Assembly: GCA_027026755.1 (NCBI GenBank)
Contig: JALVNE010000352.1
Coordinates: forward strand, 1 to 64,000
DNA: 64,000 nt
Source: Sedimenticola sp.
Lineage (GTDB): Bacteria > Pseudomonadota > Gammaproteobacteria > Chromatiales > Chromatiaceae
Direction of reading: 5' to 3'
A program made the translations under genes and the position numbers. Below are positions 18,712 through 29,237 of this stretch, piece after piece (position 1 is the stretch's first letter; each line of letters starts with the position of its first letter). Under the pieces are notes generated by a model. It saw nothing but the letters and a program-made list of their open reading frames with translations, had not been told where the DNA came from and searched no databases.

Positions 18712-18985
18712 CCCGGCACCAATATAGGTGATGCTCAGGGCTTCAAGCCTGCCCTGGAGCAAGGCATCGCTAGAAGCCAATGGTTGTTCCATTGGCAAAA
18801 GCGATTACGCCGGTCCGGGGCAGGCTTGAAGCCCCAACTCATTGATATTAAAGGCAGACCGTGATGCACTGTCCGCCAGTCTGCGTTATCAGGTCTTGCT
18901 GTAGAATGACTACAGCGGCGACCTGATGCCTTGCTGGCGAACAGTGCATCACGGCTGAGTGTCATCCATATTGGTGCCGGGTTAA
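18708..18985. mobile_element. 278-bp MITE-like element with perfect 18-bp terminal inverted repeats
   Basis: TTAACCCGGCACCAATAT at 18708-18725 is repeated in perfect inverted form at 18968-18985. Inside are nested inverted repeats: 17 bp perfect (18738-18754 with 18818-18834), 14 bp perfect CCGTGATGCACTGT (18859-18872 with 18941-18954), ATCAGGTC with GACCTGAT, GCTGTAG with CTACAGC, and GCCAATGG with CCATTGGC. No credible ORF fits inside. The ends begin with TTAA, which supplies the TAA stops of both convergent genes. The layout suggests a non-autonomous transposable element now also usable as a bidirectional transcription barrier. Confidence 0.85.
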
Positions 18986-19605
18986 TGATGAAGCCTAAAC
19001 CAGACTTCTTTGTCCAGCGTGGCATTCTGTTGCAGGGGCAGGGAATTGCTGCTGGAAAAATCGCCGGGTGAGAGGCTGTTGATCAGGGTGTCGGCGGGAA
19101 GCAGACCAAGGTTGACATAAGTATCGGCGGCCAGTTCACTGCAAAAGAAGGTTCGCGTGTCAGTGGAGATGTCCAGTTTCCCTTCGGCGAAGTGCAGGGC
19201 CATTTCCTCCAGGGACGGAAATGCCCTGCCATCGACGCTGCGCATGAAAGTTTCCAGGGCCTTCATGAAATCCGTATCGCGGTCGGCATGCAGGCGCCGC
19301 CAGGCAAAGCGGTAGTGTTTGCCGTCCTTGTACTGACGTTGCATGCAGAGTTTCAATACGGATTCCGCGTCCAGTAGATGCACGCCGGAGTGTCTACCCT
19401 GATCGAGGACGTCTGTCAGGGTGGTGATTTCATCACTGGTCCAGAGCAACGGCCGCTCATGGCCCGGCAGGCGTATTCCCAGGGCCACATGGGAAAAGGC
19501 GGTGCCATCGATGTCTTCGATGATTTCGCTTTCCACGCCAGGCCCGTGAAACAGAAAAACATCTCCGCAATGGATGCGGTCCCGGATGTCGGCAAAGTTG
19601 GTCAT
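18982..19605 (-). CDS. YiiX/YebB-like permuted NlpC/P60 hydrolase
   Basis: The 207-residue protein has the permuted papain-like layout: an N-terminal GDVFLFHG strand, the catalytic-type His in FSHVALG (His39) and the late Cys in FFCSELAADTYVNLGL (Cys155). This matches YiiX-like cysteine hydrolases in motif order and length. There is no signal peptide, so it is probably cytoplasmic or membrane-associated. The substrate, whether peptide, lipid or amide bond, is unknown. Its stop lies in the right terminal repeat of the 278-bp element. Confidence 0.72.
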   Translation of the reverse strand: MTNFADIRDRIHCGDVFLFHGPGVESEIIEDIDGTAFSHVALGIRLPGHERPLLWTSDEITTLTDVLDQGRHSGVHLLDAESVLKLCMQRQYKDGKHYRFAWRRLHADRDTDFMKALETFMRSVDGRAFPSLEEMALHFAEGKLDISTDTRTFFCSELAADTYVNLGLLPADTLINSLSPGDFSSSNSLPLQQNATLDKEVWFRLHH

Positions 19606-19708
19606 GGATGAATCCTCCCCGGTATTTTTTGCTAGTATCAGTTCAATGATACCCGTACGGACCGGGGCTGAAGAACCTCATGCCGGTTATTACGGGAATC
19701 AGTCACCA

Positions 19709-21919
19709 ATGGAGGATCAGGGGGTCAGATTGCCTTACCTGCTCGCCAGCATTCTTGGCTTGTGGTTGTGCCTGTGGCAGACGGCGCAGGCCGTGGAGAT
19801 GCTGCCCCTGGAAATGGCGTTTGCGCCGGCGGAGCAGAATTTCAGCCCCGAGCAAGCGCACAGGCTTGCTTTCCAGCCCTATGTGCCGGACACGCCACTG
19901 AATCAGGGGGGGCGTGAACCTGACATGGTGCTCCGCTTGGAGTTGCCTGGTGACATGGGCCTTGCGGGCGAGAAAGTCCTTGTGGTTCAGCCGCATTATT
20001 TCCGGCGGGTGACGGCATGGTTCAAGTACCGGGAGAACCCCCGCTGGAAGGCTTCCGAGGCAGGACGTCTGCTGTCATCCGCCCGGCACTACTATTCCAC
20101 CAGAAACCTGGTCTTCGAGATCGACAGGGATCTGGACCCGTCGTTTCCCGTCTATTTGCACATACAGGACACTGGGGGGGCGAAACCCGTGCGGGTGAGT
20201 CTGGCAGACCGTCGGGCCTACCTGGATGAAGATGTGGCGTTTTCACGCCATATCTCGATGCTGTACGGCATGATTTTCGTGCTGGCCCTCATCAATCTCA
20301 TCTTTTACTACTTCATCCGGGAAAAACCCTTTCTTCTGTACAGCATCTACATGTTCCTGGCCCTGAATGCCTTGTTCTGGCAGGAAGGCTGGATTGGCAA
20401 GTACATATCGTTTTCGGACCTGGTCTGGGCTGATCGCGGGCTTCATTTTTTCACCGTGCTGCCGGTATTGGCTTTCTATGCCTTCTACTGGTCCTATCTG
20501 GAACTGAGCAGGAAAAGCCGGAGTGGCAGGTTCATGCTTGCCGTGCAAATGGCGGTTCTGGTGATTCTTGTCGGCTCCTTGCTGGAAAGCCTGTTGCGGG
20601 ATACCTATGTGCGCCATTTATGGGACGAACTGGTCAACGGCGTTCTGGTTGTGGGTTCCCTTGGGATTTTCGTCATCACCTTCCTCTACTGGATCAGGGG
20701 ACATCGCCTGGCTGGCTATCTGTTCGTGGCCAACATGGTGCTGGTAAGCGCCACGTTGATGCGTATCTACTATGCGTTCAATTTTCAGGCAGACGGATAT
20801 TGGCTGGCCCATGCCTTCGAGCTTGCGCTTGCTGTTGACGCAATTCTGCTTTCCCTGGCGCTGGCCGACCGTACCCTGAGCATCAAGCGGGAAAGAGACA
20901 AGGCCAGAGTGGATCTGGAGCGGGTGGATACCGCTTACAAGAGGCAGCGCCTGCTGGCGGAGTTCGTGCGTGAGGCCCAGTCCCTGGCGGCAGCTCATGA
21001 GGGCAGGGATTTCACCGAACAGCTGGACAGGCTCATGTACCATAGCGTCAATCGCATACTGGATGTCAGGAGCGTCGTGCTGTTGTCACATGAAGCGGGG
21101 GAAGTCAGGCAGCGCAATCTCGGTGGCGACCGGATTCTATCGCGCCTGTTTTCAGGCATGATCGAAAGGAACCTGCCGCAGCTGCTGGAAAACTGTCATT
21201 GCGGGAAAATGCTGATGGATGACATGACAGGGTATCCCGATCTCAAGGAGTCCTACAAATATCTGTTGATTCCGGTGAGGATTCGTGAACACAGGGACTG
21301 TTGCGTGCTGTTGCTGATTCCCTGTGAGGAGGCTCTGGAGCAGGACCTGGTGTACGGTCTGCGGGAGTTCGTGGAAAAGGCGGTGCATGCGCGCATGGAA
21401 GCCGAGAGCATGGAAAAACTGCGACGCCTGGCCAGATATGATGACCTGACGGGCGTGTTCAACCGGGCTTCCATGGAAATGCACATTTCCCGACTGCTGG
21501 AACAATGCAGCGAAGGAGGGCGGGGCTTGTCCCTGGCCTTCGTGGATGTGGACCATTTCAAGCAGATGAATGATTCCATGGGGCATGACTATGGTGACCA
21601 GTGCCTGAGAATGCTTTGCAGGGCCATGTGCGAGATATTGCCGGGTAACGCGCTCATCGGTCGCTTTGGTGGGGATGAGTTTCTGGTGCTGCTGCCGGGC
21701 GAGGATTATTTTCATGCCACGGAAATTCTGGCCAGACTCAATCCCTTCCTGCAGAAACAGACCAGGGACAGGGAAATGCCCTTGTCCGTGAGTGTGGGCA
21801 TTGGAGAATGTCCCAGCGGCCGGCGGATGTCCATGGCAGAACTGATCAAGAAGGCAGACTTGTCTTTGTATGCGGCCAAGGCTGCCGGCAGGGGATGCAT
21901 TGGCGCACGGGTGGGATGA
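19709..21919 (+). CDS. 7TM-DISM receptor with GGDEF domain (predicted diguanylate cyclase)
   Basis: From the ATG at 19709 the product is 736 residues; the ribosome site is weak, and a TTG 21 bases on behind AGGGGG is an alternative. A signal peptide (ending TAQAVEM) is followed by an extracytoplasmic domain to about residue 180, seven transmembrane helices (about 181-390), a coiled coil, a GAF-like region and a C-terminal GGDEF domain with DDLTGVFNR, FVDVDHFKQMND and an intact GGDEF motif (about 654-658). It probably makes c-di-GMP in response to an external ligand. It is convergent with rpsT, sharing a terminator. Confidence 0.9.
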   Translation: MEDQGVRLPYLLASILGLWLCLWQTAQAVEMLPLEMAFAPAEQNFSPEQAHRLAFQPYVPDTPLNQGGREPDMVLRLELPGDMGLAGEKVLVVQPHYFRRVTAWFKYRENPRWKASEAGRLLSSARHYYSTRNLVFEIDRDLDPSFPVYLHIQDTGGAKPVRVSLADRRAYLDEDVAFSRHISMLYGMIFVLALINLIFYYFIREKPFLLYSIYMFLALNALFWQEGWIGKYISFSDLVWADRGLHFFTVLPVLAFYAFYWSYLELSRKSRSGRFMLAVQMAVLVILVGSLLESLLRDTYVRHLWDELVNGVLVVGSLGIFVITFLYWIRGHRLAGYLFVANMVLVSATLMRIYYAFNFQADGYWLAHAFELALAVDAILLSLALADRTLSIKRERDKARVDLERVDTAYKRQRLLAEFVREAQSLAAAHEGRDFTEQLDRLMYHSVNRILDVRSVVLLSHEAGEVRQRNLGGDRILSRLFSGMIERNLPQLLENCHCGKMLMDDMTGYPDLKESYKYLLIPVRIREHRDCCVLLLIPCEEALEQDLVYGLREFVEKAVHARMEAESMEKLRRLARYDDLTGVFNRASMEMHISRLLEQCSEGGRGLSLAFVDVDHFKQMNDSMGHDYGDQCLRMLCRAMCEILPGNALIGRFGGDEFLVLLPGEDYFHATEILARLNPFLQKQTRDREMPLSVSVGIGECPSGRRMSMAELIKKADLSLYAAKAAGRGCIGARVG

Positions 21920-21930
21920 CAGCAAATTCA

Positions 21931-21970
21931 GACAACAAAAAAGCCGGCGCTGGCCGGCTTTATTTGTTGT
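21931..21970. terminator. Bidirectional terminator between the 7TM-GGDEF gene and rpsT
   Basis: The stem AAAGCCGGC/GCCGGCTTT is flanked by ACAACAAA on the left and TTTGTTGT on the right, so each strand has a hairpin with a T-rich tail. Confidence 0.85.
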
Positions 21971-21983
21971 CTTTGATCAGGCG

Positions 21984-22244
21984 TCACATTGCCTTGATGT
22001 GAGCGTTCAGCCGGCTCTTGTGGCGGGCAGCCTTGTTCTTGTGAATCAGTCCCTTGTTGACCGCGCGGTCGATCACGGGCACGGCTGCCTTGTAGGCCGC
22101 GCTGGCAGTTTCCTTGTCGCCGGCCTCGATGGCATAGACGACTTTCTTGATGTGGGTGCGCAGCATGCTGCGACGGCTCGCGTTATGGGCGCGGCGCTTT
22201 TCCGCCTGACGGGCGCGCTTGCGTGCTTGCAGTGAATTGGCCAC
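21984..22244 (-). CDS. rpsT: 30S ribosomal protein S20
   Basis: The 86-residue product matches S20: [20 protein letters not shown], the basic [17 protein letters not shown] core and a Lys/Arg-rich C-terminus. S20 binds 16S rRNA. It is a single gene, divergent from murJ, as in many gammaproteobacteria. Confidence 0.97.
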   Translation of the reverse strand: MANSLQARKRARQAEKRRAHNASRRSMLRTHIKKVVYAIEAGDKETASAAYKAAVPVIDRAVNKGLIHKNKAARHKSRLNAHIKAM

Positions 22245-22447
22245 CTTGTACTCCTGAAATCTTGAGGTTGTTCAGTAAAAAGACGCGCGATTATGTGCCT
22301 TTGCTTTTGCGTTGTCAAGAAAAACAGTTTTCCGGCAATGGTCAGACGTTTATCCAGCCGCCAGGAACTGTTCACGAATTATGCCTGTTTCAGGCATTGC
22401 CGGGTAGAATACCCTGTTTTACGATCGGAAACTCGTCTGGGGATATT

Positions 22448-24013
22448 TTGGCCTCCTTGTTCAAATCGTTGACCACCGTGGGCGGTAATACCATGGTGTC
22501 CCGGGTGCTGGGTTTCGTCCGGGATCTGGTGCTGGCCCGCGTATTCGGGGCGGATGCCGCCACGGACGCTTTTTTCGTGGCGTTCAAGATCCCCAACTTT
22601 CTGCGCAGGCTGTTTGGCGAAGGGGCTTTTGCCACGGCCTTCGTTCCCGTGCTCATGGAGTACAAGGAACAGCGCTCCCATAACGAGTTGAAAGCGCTGG
22701 TGGATCATGTGGCCGGGACCCTGGGCCTGGTGCTGCTGGTGGTTTCCTTGCTTGGCGTTCTGGCGGCGCCTCTGCTGGTGTCCGTTTTCGCCTTTGGCTG
22801 GGTCATGGATGGCGCCACGGAAAAGCTGGAGCTGGCGGCACAGATGCTGCGCCTCACCTTTCCCTACCTGCTGTTCATTTCCCTGACGGCCTTTGCCGGG
22901 GGTATCCTCAACGCCCACAACCGGTTTGCCGTGCCGGCTTTCACGCCCGTGCTGCTCAACCTGTGCCTGATCGGCGCGGCCCTGTGGTTGTCTCCCTTGT
23001 TCGATCAGCCGGTGGTGGCCCTGGCCTGGGGGGTGCTGGTTGCGGGGCTGGCGCAGTTCAGCTTTCAGCTGCCATTCCTCCATCGCCTGCGGCTGTTCCC
23101 GGCCTTCCGTCCGGCGCCCCGGCATGAAGGCGTGAGGCGCATCATGAAACTGATGGTGCCGGCCCTGTTTGCGGTATCCGTGGTGCAGATCAACCTGCTG
23201 CTGGATACCATGCTGGCTTCCTTCCTGCAGACTGGCAGCATTTCCTGGCTCTACTATTCCGACAGGCTGATGGAGTTTCCCCAGGGTGTGCTGGGCGTGG
23301 CCCTGGGCACGGTAATACTGCCAGGTCTGTCCCGCTGCCATGCCGACGGGGACCCCCGGGCCTTCAGCCAGACCCTGGACTGGGGATTGCGCGCCACGGT
23401 GCTGCTGGGGGCGCCGGCGGCCACGGGCCTGGCGGTGCTGTCAGCTCCCATGATCGCCACCCTGTTCCTGTCCGGTAATTTCGATGCAACGGACGTGCGC
23501 ATGGCCAGTTTCAGCCTCATGGCCTATTCCGTTGGCTTGCTGGGGTTCATCTTCATCAAGGTGCTGGCGCCGGGATACTATGCACGGCAGGACACCCGCA
23601 CGCCGGTGCGCATCGGGCTGATTGCCATGGGCGTGAACATGGTCTTCAACCTGGCCTTGATCTTTCCCCTGCAGCATGCTGGCCTGGCGTTGGCAACCAG
23701 CCTGTCGGCCTTCGTGAATGCCGGATTGTTGTTTCGTGGATTGCGCAGGAGGAAGGTGTATCAACCCGGCAGTGAATGGAAAGCTTTGTGGGGGAAGGTG
23801 CTGGGCGCCTGCATGGTGATGGCTGGGGTATTGCTGTGGGGCGTGCCGGCGCTTGACGCCTGGCTTTCGGCGGGCATCCTGGGTCGGGCCTTCTGGCTGG
23901 CCGCCTGGATAGGGGTAGGCATGCTGGTCTACACGGGTTGCCTGTATGTCCTGGGTATCCGCCTGCGGCACCTGCGCAATGCCCGGCAAGCACAGACGCA
24001 TGATTCATTGTAA
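22448..24013 (+). CDS. murJ: Lipid II flippase MurJ
   Basis: A TTG at 22448 behind a GGGG site aligns with the MurJ N-terminus and gives 521 residues. The frame is open further upstream without homology. The family signature is clear: MVSRVLGFVRDLVLARVFGA, then ATDAFFVAFKIPNFLRRLFG and EGAFATAFVPVL. About 14 transmembrane helices follow, as expected for this MOP-superfamily protein, which moves lipid II across the inner membrane for peptidoglycan synthesis. A longer N-terminal start is unlikely because it would read into the rpsT promoter region. Confidence 0.94.
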   Translation: MASLFKSLTTVGGNTMVSRVLGFVRDLVLARVFGADAATDAFFVAFKIPNFLRRLFGEGAFATAFVPVLMEYKEQRSHNELKALVDHVAGTLGLVLLVVSLLGVLAAPLLVSVFAFGWVMDGATEKLELAAQMLRLTFPYLLFISLTAFAGGILNAHNRFAVPAFTPVLLNLCLIGAALWLSPLFDQPVVALAWGVLVAGLAQFSFQLPFLHRLRLFPAFRPAPRHEGVRRIMKLMVPALFAVSVVQINLLLDTMLASFLQTGSISWLYYSDRLMEFPQGVLGVALGTVILPGLSRCHADGDPRAFSQTLDWGLRATVLLGAPAATGLAVLSAPMIATLFLSGNFDATDVRMASFSLMAYSVGLLGFIFIKVLAPGYYARQDTRTPVRIGLIAMGVNMVFNLALIFPLQHAGLALATSLSAFVNAGLLFRGLRRRKVYQPGSEWKALWGKVLGACMVMAGVLLWGVPALDAWLSAGILGRAFWLAAWIGVGMLVYTGCLYVLGIRLRHLRNARQAQTHDSL

Positions 24014-24052
24014 ACTACCGGGTTCGAAGTTATTGAATGGGTGTTTTCGGAT

Positions 24053-24973
24053 ATGTCGTTTTCCAGGGGCTTGACACTCCTAGCGCTGTCGGGGTTATTG
24101 GTGCTGGCCGCCAAAGCTGCCGAACCGGCTGCGCCGGTCAATGTGCTGGCCATGAAGAACGGCGGCGTGGTGCTTGCGCACACCAGTCAGTACGACAAGG
24201 AGTTTCCGGTGAACGCCATGATCGATTCGAGCCTGGAGAATTACTGGGCCAGCGGCAAGCCTTCTCCCGGGGGTTGGTATCCGCAGAGTTTCGTCATCGA
24301 GATGGACCAGGTGTATGCCCTGGAAAAACTGGTGGTTGACAACCGGGAAACGGATGAAAGGGATTATCCTGGCGTTTCCGCGCGCAAGATGCGTTTTTCC
24401 GTGTCCACCCAGTCTCCGCGGGAGGGCTGGCAGCTGTTGGTGACTACGGATGCCCTGCAGTTCGATCGCAAGGAAATCCCCTTGCTCTATCCGGTGAATG
24501 CCCGCTGGCTGAAGGTGGAGGTGTTGTCCAATTACGGCCATCCACAGTTCGTCGAAATCAACGAGCTGGAAGCCTATGGCAAGCCCGTGGGCAGGAAAGG
24601 GCCGTTTCCTGATCCAAATGGCGTGTACCAGACCAATTACAATCTGTTGATGCTGAAAGTGGATGGGAATGAAGTCACGGGCTGCTACGAACTGGACAAG
24701 GGTTATGTATATGGAAAGACCAACGGCCGGGTATTCGATATTCACTGGATAGAACACAAGGGAGAAGAATCCGGAACGGCGTTGCTGGTGCTGTCCTCCG
24801 GGGGCTTTCTCAACGGCCTCTGGTATGAGAATGGGGTGATGAAGGGGCCGTGGTTCGGCAACAAGCTGCCGGATCGGACCCGTATCGATTGCGATCCGGT
24901 CAGCGCCGCCATGGGGGTGGGCTTCAACGCCAGCACCCTGGTTGACCAAGACTCCAGCAAAACCAATCGTTGA
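24053..24973 (+). CDS. Exported discoidin (F5/8 type C)-like protein
   Basis: The ATG at 24053 gives 306 residues; a GTG at 24041 is an alternative. A signal peptide (LTLLALSGLLVLAAKAAE) precedes a galactose-binding/discoidin-like domain (about 30-175) with FPVNAMIDSSLENYWASG, FVIEMDQVYALEKLVVDN and the closing NYGHPQFVEINELEAYG. The rest is a small beta-rich region with a possible disulfide (CYELDK with IDCDP). Such domains bind glycans or surfaces. It abuts ribF (TGA then one base before ATG), so it may be cotranscribed with that essential operon. Confidence 0.8.
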   Translation: MSFSRGLTLLALSGLLVLAAKAAEPAAPVNVLAMKNGGVVLAHTSQYDKEFPVNAMIDSSLENYWASGKPSPGGWYPQSFVIEMDQVYALEKLVVDNRETDERDYPGVSARKMRFSVSTQSPREGWQLLVTTDALQFDRKEIPLLYPVNARWLKVEVLSNYGHPQFVEINELEAYGKPVGRKGPFPDPNGVYQTNYNLLMLKVDGNEVTGCYELDKGYVYGKTNGRVFDIHWIEHKGEESGTALLVLSSGGFLNGLWYENGVMKGPWFGNKLPDRTRIDCDPVSAAMGVGFNASTLVDQDSSKTNR

Positions 24974-24974
24974 T

Positions 24975-25901
24975 ATGCAGCTCATCCGCGGTCAGCACAA
25001 TCTGCGCCCGTCGCATCGTGGCTGTGTGGCCACCATCGGCAATTTCGATGGGGTACACCTGGGACACCAGGGCGTGTTCCGCGCCCTGCGGGAAAAGGCC
25101 CGGGAACATGCTCTGCCGGCCACGGTGATCCTGTTCGAGCCGCAGCCCATGGAGTTCTTTCGCCCTGACCGGGCGCCGGCGCGCCTGACCCGGCTGCGGG
25201 AAAAATTGATTCACATCCGCGCCTGCGGCATCGACCGGGTGCTGCTGCTGGAGTTCAATCGCCAGCTGGCGAACCAGGATGCCGGGGATTTCATCCAGCA
25301 GGTGCTGGTGGAGGGGCTGGATATCCATCATCTGTATGTGGGGGACGATTTTCGTTTCGGCCGGGAACGCCAGGGAGACTACGCGCTGCTGGAACGCCGC
25401 GGCAGGGAACTGGGTTTCGCGGTGCAGAGCATGGATACCGTCTGTCACGAGGACTGCCGCATCAGCAGCACGCGCATACGCCAGGCCCTGGAAGCCGGTG
25501 ACTTTGCCACTGCCGAGGCCTGCCTGGGGCGCGCCTACCAGATCTGCGGCCGGGTGGCGCATGGCAACAAGCGGGGGCGCACCATAGGCTTTCCCACCCT
25601 GAACATCAATCTGCACCGGCGGGTCAGCCCCCTGACCGGCGTGTTTGCCGTGCGGGTGCAGGGGCTGGGAGAGCAGGATCTCCCCGGGGTGGCCAACATC
25701 GGCACCCGCCCCACGGTGGATGGTGAAGGGCGGCCCCTGCTGGAAGTGCATTTGTTCGATTTCGATGAACAGGTCTATGGCCGCCAGGTGGGCGTGACCT
25801 TCGTCTCCCGCATTCGCGAGGAGCGCAAGTTTCCGTCCTTCGACGACCTGAAACGACAGATAGCAAAGGATGCGGCGGATGCCCGGCGCATTCTCGCCTG
25901 A
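24975..25901 (+). CDS. ribF: Bifunctional riboflavin kinase / FAD synthetase
   Basis: The ATG at 24975 gives 308 residues aligned with RibF ([10 protein letters not shown]). The N-terminal FMN adenylyltransferase domain has [12 protein letters not shown] and the ISSTRIR motif; the C-terminal flavokinase domain has [12 protein letters not shown] and [11 protein letters not shown]. It converts riboflavin to FMN and FAD in the cytoplasm. Order ribF-ileS-lspA is classic. No FMN riboswitch is visible upstream. Confidence 0.96.
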   Translation: MQLIRGQHNLRPSHRGCVATIGNFDGVHLGHQGVFRALREKAREHALPATVILFEPQPMEFFRPDRAPARLTRLREKLIHIRACGIDRVLLLEFNRQLANQDAGDFIQQVLVEGLDIHHLYVGDDFRFGRERQGDYALLERRGRELGFAVQSMDTVCHEDCRISSTRIRQALEAGDFATAEACLGRAYQICGRVAHGNKRGRTIGFPTLNINLHRRVSPLTGVFAVRVQGLGEQDLPGVANIGTRPTVDGEGRPLLEVHLFDFDEQVYGRQVGVTFVSRIREERKFPSFDDLKRQIAKDAADARRILA

Positions 25902-25948
25902 GCAGTGCTTGGGTTTTCCATCAACCACTATGCAGGAATGACAAGTCC

Positions 25949-28765
25949 GTGAGCGAATACAAGGACACACTCAACCTTCCCAAGACCGATTTCCCCATGC
26001 GCGGCAATCTCGCCCAGCGCGAGCCGCAGATGCTCAAGGAATGGGAGAGTCAGAATCTCTACCAGAAGATTCGCCAGATCTGCGCGGGACGGCCCAAATC
26101 CGTGCTGCACGATGGCCCGCCCTATGCCAACGGGGACATACATATCGGCCACGCGGTGAACAAGATTCTCAAGGACATCATCAACAAGAGCCGCACCCTG
26201 GATGGCTTCGACGCCCCCTATGTGCCGGGCTGGGACTGCCATGGCCTGCCCATCGAGCTGCAGGTGGAGAAGAAGGTGGGCAAGCCCGGCCGCAAGGTCA
26301 GCGCCGCGGAATTCCGCAAGGCCTGCCGCGCCTACGCGCAAAAACAGGTGGATGGCCAGCGGGAGGACTTCAAGCGCCTGGGCGTGCTGGGCGACTGGGA
26401 AAACCCTTATCTGACCATGAATTACCAGCAGGAGGCGGACATCATCCGCTCCCTGGGGCGCATCGTGGAAGCCGGCCATGTACACAAGGGCTCCAAGCCC
26501 GTGAACTGGTGCACCGACTGCGGCTCTGCCCTGGCCGAGGCCGAAGTGGACTACATGGACAAGACCTCCCTGGCCATCGACGTGGCCTTCGAGGTGCTGG
26601 ACGACGAAGCGCTCATGTACCGCTGTCATTCGGTGCCCGGCGATCATGGCCACGGCCCTTTGTTCGTGGTCATCTGGACCACCACCCCCTGGACCCTACC
26701 GGCCAACCAGGCCGTGGCTCTGAACCCTGATCTCGACTATGCCGTGGTGCAGGCCGGCGAGCGCCGCTTCCTGGTGGCCGAGGGCCTGATGAAGGACGCC
26801 CTGGGGCGCTGGGGCCTGAACGACTACCGGGTCATTGCTTACGGCAAGGGCGAGGCCTTCGAGGGCCTGATGCTGAAACATCCTTTCTACGACCGGGAAG
26901 TGCCCGTCATCCTGGGCGATCACGTCACCCTGGACGCGGGAACCGGCGCCGTGCATACCGCGCCCGGCCATGGCCTGGAAGACTACATCGTCGGCCAGAA
27001 ATACCACCTGAAAGTGGATAACCCGGTGTTGGGCAACGGCTGTTTCGACGAGGACACCCCCCTGTTTGCCGGCGAGCATGTGTTCTCCGCCAACGACAAG
27101 GTCATCGACGTGCTCAAGGCCCGTGGCGCCCTGCTGCACGAGGAGCGCCTGAGCCACAGCTATCCTCACTGCTGGCGTCACAAGACCCCCATCATCTTCC
27201 GCGCCACCCCCCAGTGGTTCATCAGCATGGACCAGAACGGCCTGCGCGAGGCGGCCCTGAAGGAAATCGACAACGTGGAATGGCTTCCCGAGTGGGGTAA
27301 AGAACGCATTCGTGGCATGGTGGAGAACCGCCCGGACTGGTGCATCTCCCGCCAGCGCACCTGGGGCGTGCCCATTACCCTGTTCATCCACAAGAAGACC
27401 GGCAAGCTGCATCCCGACAGCGCCGAACTGTTCGAGAAGGTGGCACAGCGGGTGGAAAAGGAAGGCATCGAGGCCTGGTTCCAGCTGGAACCTGCCGACA
27501 TACTTGGTGATGAAGCGGCGGACTATGAAAAAGTCAGCGACACCCTGGATGTGTGGTTCGACTCCGGCGTGACCCATGCTTGTGTCCTGGATCGCCGCGA
27601 GGAGCTGCACCGCCCGGCGGAACTCTACCTGGAAGGTTCCGATCAGCATCGCGGCTGGTTCCAGTCCTCCCTGCTCACCTCCGTGGCCATGACGGGCAAG
27701 GCGCCCTACAAGGCCTGCCTCACCCATGGGTTCACCGTGGACGCGGATGGCAGGAAGATGTCCAAGTCCCTGGGCAATGTCATCCAGCCCCAGAAGGTGA
27801 CGAAAAACCTGGGAGCGGACATCATCCGGCTGTGGGTGGCGGCTACCGATTACCGTGCCGAGATGAGCGTATCCGACGAGATTCTCAAGCGCACGGCCGA
27901 TGCCTACCGGCGCATCCGCAACACCACCCGCTTTTTGCTCGCCAACCTGTTCGACTTCGACCCGGCGCGAAACGCCGTGGCGGCGGATGATATGGTGGAA
28001 CTGGACCGCTGGGCCGTGGCCCGCGCCCAGGCCCTGCAAAAAGAGATCGAAACGGCCTACCGCGACTACAACTTCCACCTCATCTACCAGAAGATTTCGC
28101 AGTTCTGCGTGGTGGACATGGGCGGTTTCTACCTGGACGTCATCAAGGACCGCCAGTACACCACCAAGACTGACAGCCTGCCGCGCCGCTCCTGCCAGAC
28201 GGCCATCCATCACATCGTCGAGGCCATGGTGCGCTGGCTGGCGCCCATACTCAGCTTCACTGCCCACGAGGCCTGGCAGCATATTCCTGGTGAACGCAGG
28301 GAATCGGTATTCCTGGAGACCTGGTATGACGGCCTGTTCGGCCTGGAAGGCAAGGGTGAACTGGATGAGGCCGACTGGCAGCGCATTCTCGAAGCCCGCA
28401 GCGCCGTGAGCCAGCAGCTCGAAGGCATGCGCAAGGCGGGCGATATCGGTTCTTCCCTGGACGCCGAGGTCATGCTGTATTGTGACGGCGAACTGTACGA
28501 TTCCCTGGCAAAACTGGGGGATGAACTGCGCTTCGTGCTCATCACCTCCTATGCCGGACTGCAGCCCTTGTCCCAGCGCAGCGCCGCCGCGGTGGACAGC
28601 GAACTCAATGGCCTGGCCATCGAGGCCCTGGCCAGCACGCATCCCAAATGCGTGCGCTGCTGGCATCACCGGGAAGACGTGGGCAGCCATCCAGAGCACC
28701 CGGAACTGTGCGGCCGCTGCGTGGAGAATGTCGAAGGCGAGGGTGAAACGCGCCATTATGGCTGA
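25949..28765 (+). CDS. ileS: Isoleucine-tRNA ligase
   Basis: A GTG start gives 938 residues, the normal bacterial length. Visible signatures are HIGH ([12 protein letters not shown]), KMSKS ([10 protein letters not shown]), the CP1 editing domain between them ([10 protein letters not shown]) and a C-terminal zinc finger with two CxxC-type pairs ([10 protein letters not shown] and [10 protein letters not shown]). It charges tRNA-Ile. Its end overlaps lspA by 8 bases. Confidence 0.98.
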   Translation: MSEYKDTLNLPKTDFPMRGNLAQREPQMLKEWESQNLYQKIRQICAGRPKSVLHDGPPYANGDIHIGHAVNKILKDIINKSRTLDGFDAPYVPGWDCHGLPIELQVEKKVGKPGRKVSAAEFRKACRAYAQKQVDGQREDFKRLGVLGDWENPYLTMNYQQEADIIRSLGRIVEAGHVHKGSKPVNWCTDCGSALAEAEVDYMDKTSLAIDVAFEVLDDEALMYRCHSVPGDHGHGPLFVVIWTTTPWTLPANQAVALNPDLDYAVVQAGERRFLVAEGLMKDALGRWGLNDYRVIAYGKGEAFEGLMLKHPFYDREVPVILGDHVTLDAGTGAVHTAPGHGLEDYIVGQKYHLKVDNPVLGNGCFDEDTPLFAGEHVFSANDKVIDVLKARGALLHEERLSHSYPHCWRHKTPIIFRATPQWFISMDQNGLREAALKEIDNVEWLPEWGKERIRGMVENRPDWCISRQRTWGVPITLFIHKKTGKLHPDSAELFEKVAQRVEKEGIEAWFQLEPADILGDEAADYEKVSDTLDVWFDSGVTHACVLDRREELHRPAELYLEGSDQHRGWFQSSLLTSVAMTGKAPYKACLTHGFTVDADGRKMSKSLGNVIQPQKVTKNLGADIIRLWVAATDYRAEMSVSDEILKRTADAYRRIRNTTRFLLANLFDFDPARNAVAADDMVELDRWAVARAQALQKEIETAYRDYNFHLIYQKISQFCVVDMGGFYLDVIKDRQYTTKTDSLPRRSCQTAIHHIVEAMVRWLAPILSFTAHEAWQHIPGERRESVFLETWYDGLFGLEGKGELDEADWQRILEARSAVSQQLEGMRKAGDIGSSLDAEVMLYCDGELYDSLAKLGDELRFVLITSYAGLQPLSQRSAAAVDSELNGLAIEALASTHPKCVRCWHHREDVGSHPEHPELCGRCVENVEGEGETRHYG

Positions 28766-29237
28766 TCGGCTGCGCCCTGGCGGTTTCCTGCTGCTGGCCT
28801 TGCTGGTGCTGGTTCTGGACCAGGCCAGCAAAGCCTGGGTCATGGTGGTGTTCCAGCCTTATGAAGTCGTGCCGGTGCTGCCTGTGTTCAATCTGACCCT
28901 GGTGTTCAACGAAGGGGCGGCCTTCAGTTTTCTCAGCAAGGCCGGGGGTTGGCAGCGCGGGTTCTTCATTGGTCTGAGCAGTGTCATTTCCGTCGGGCTG
29001 CTGGTGTGGCTGCTGCGTCTGAAAACCTCCGAACGCCTGAGTGGGTTTTCCCTGGCGCTGATTCTGGGAGGCGCCCTGGGCAATCTCGTGGACCGGGTAC
29101 GTCTGGGCCGGGTGACGGATTTTCTCGATTTCCACTGGCAGGGCTGGCACTGGCCGGCCTTCAACCTGGCGGACAGCGCCATCACCCTGGGGGTGATGCT
29201 GATGCTGCTGGTGTCAGTGAGGCAGGGGTCGGAGTAG
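28758..29237 (+). CDS. lspA: Lipoprotein signal peptidase
   Basis: The 159-residue product has four transmembrane segments and the catalytic aspartates in [10 protein letters not shown] and FNLADSAI, with TDFLDF between. It cleaves prolipoprotein signal peptides at the inner membrane. The last six residues and the stop are encoded by a GAGGCAGGGGTCGGAGT repeat that is copied immediately downstream, so the C-terminus has been rewritten by repeat DNA. The usual next genes fkpB and ispH are absent. Confidence 0.94.
   Translation: MADRLRPGGFLLLALLVLVLDQASKAWVMVVFQPYEVVPVLPVFNLTLVFNEGAAFSFLSKAGGWQRGFFIGLSSVISVGLLVWLLRLKTSERLSGFSLALILGGALGNLVDRVRLGRVTDFLDFHWQGWHWPAFNLADSAITLGVMLMLLVSVRQGSE

Noticed and set aside
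18735-19025. 96-codon minus-strand ORF across the 278-bp element
   Set aside because: It crosses the right terminal repeat and the neighbouring gene end, has no ribosome site and no protein-like pattern.
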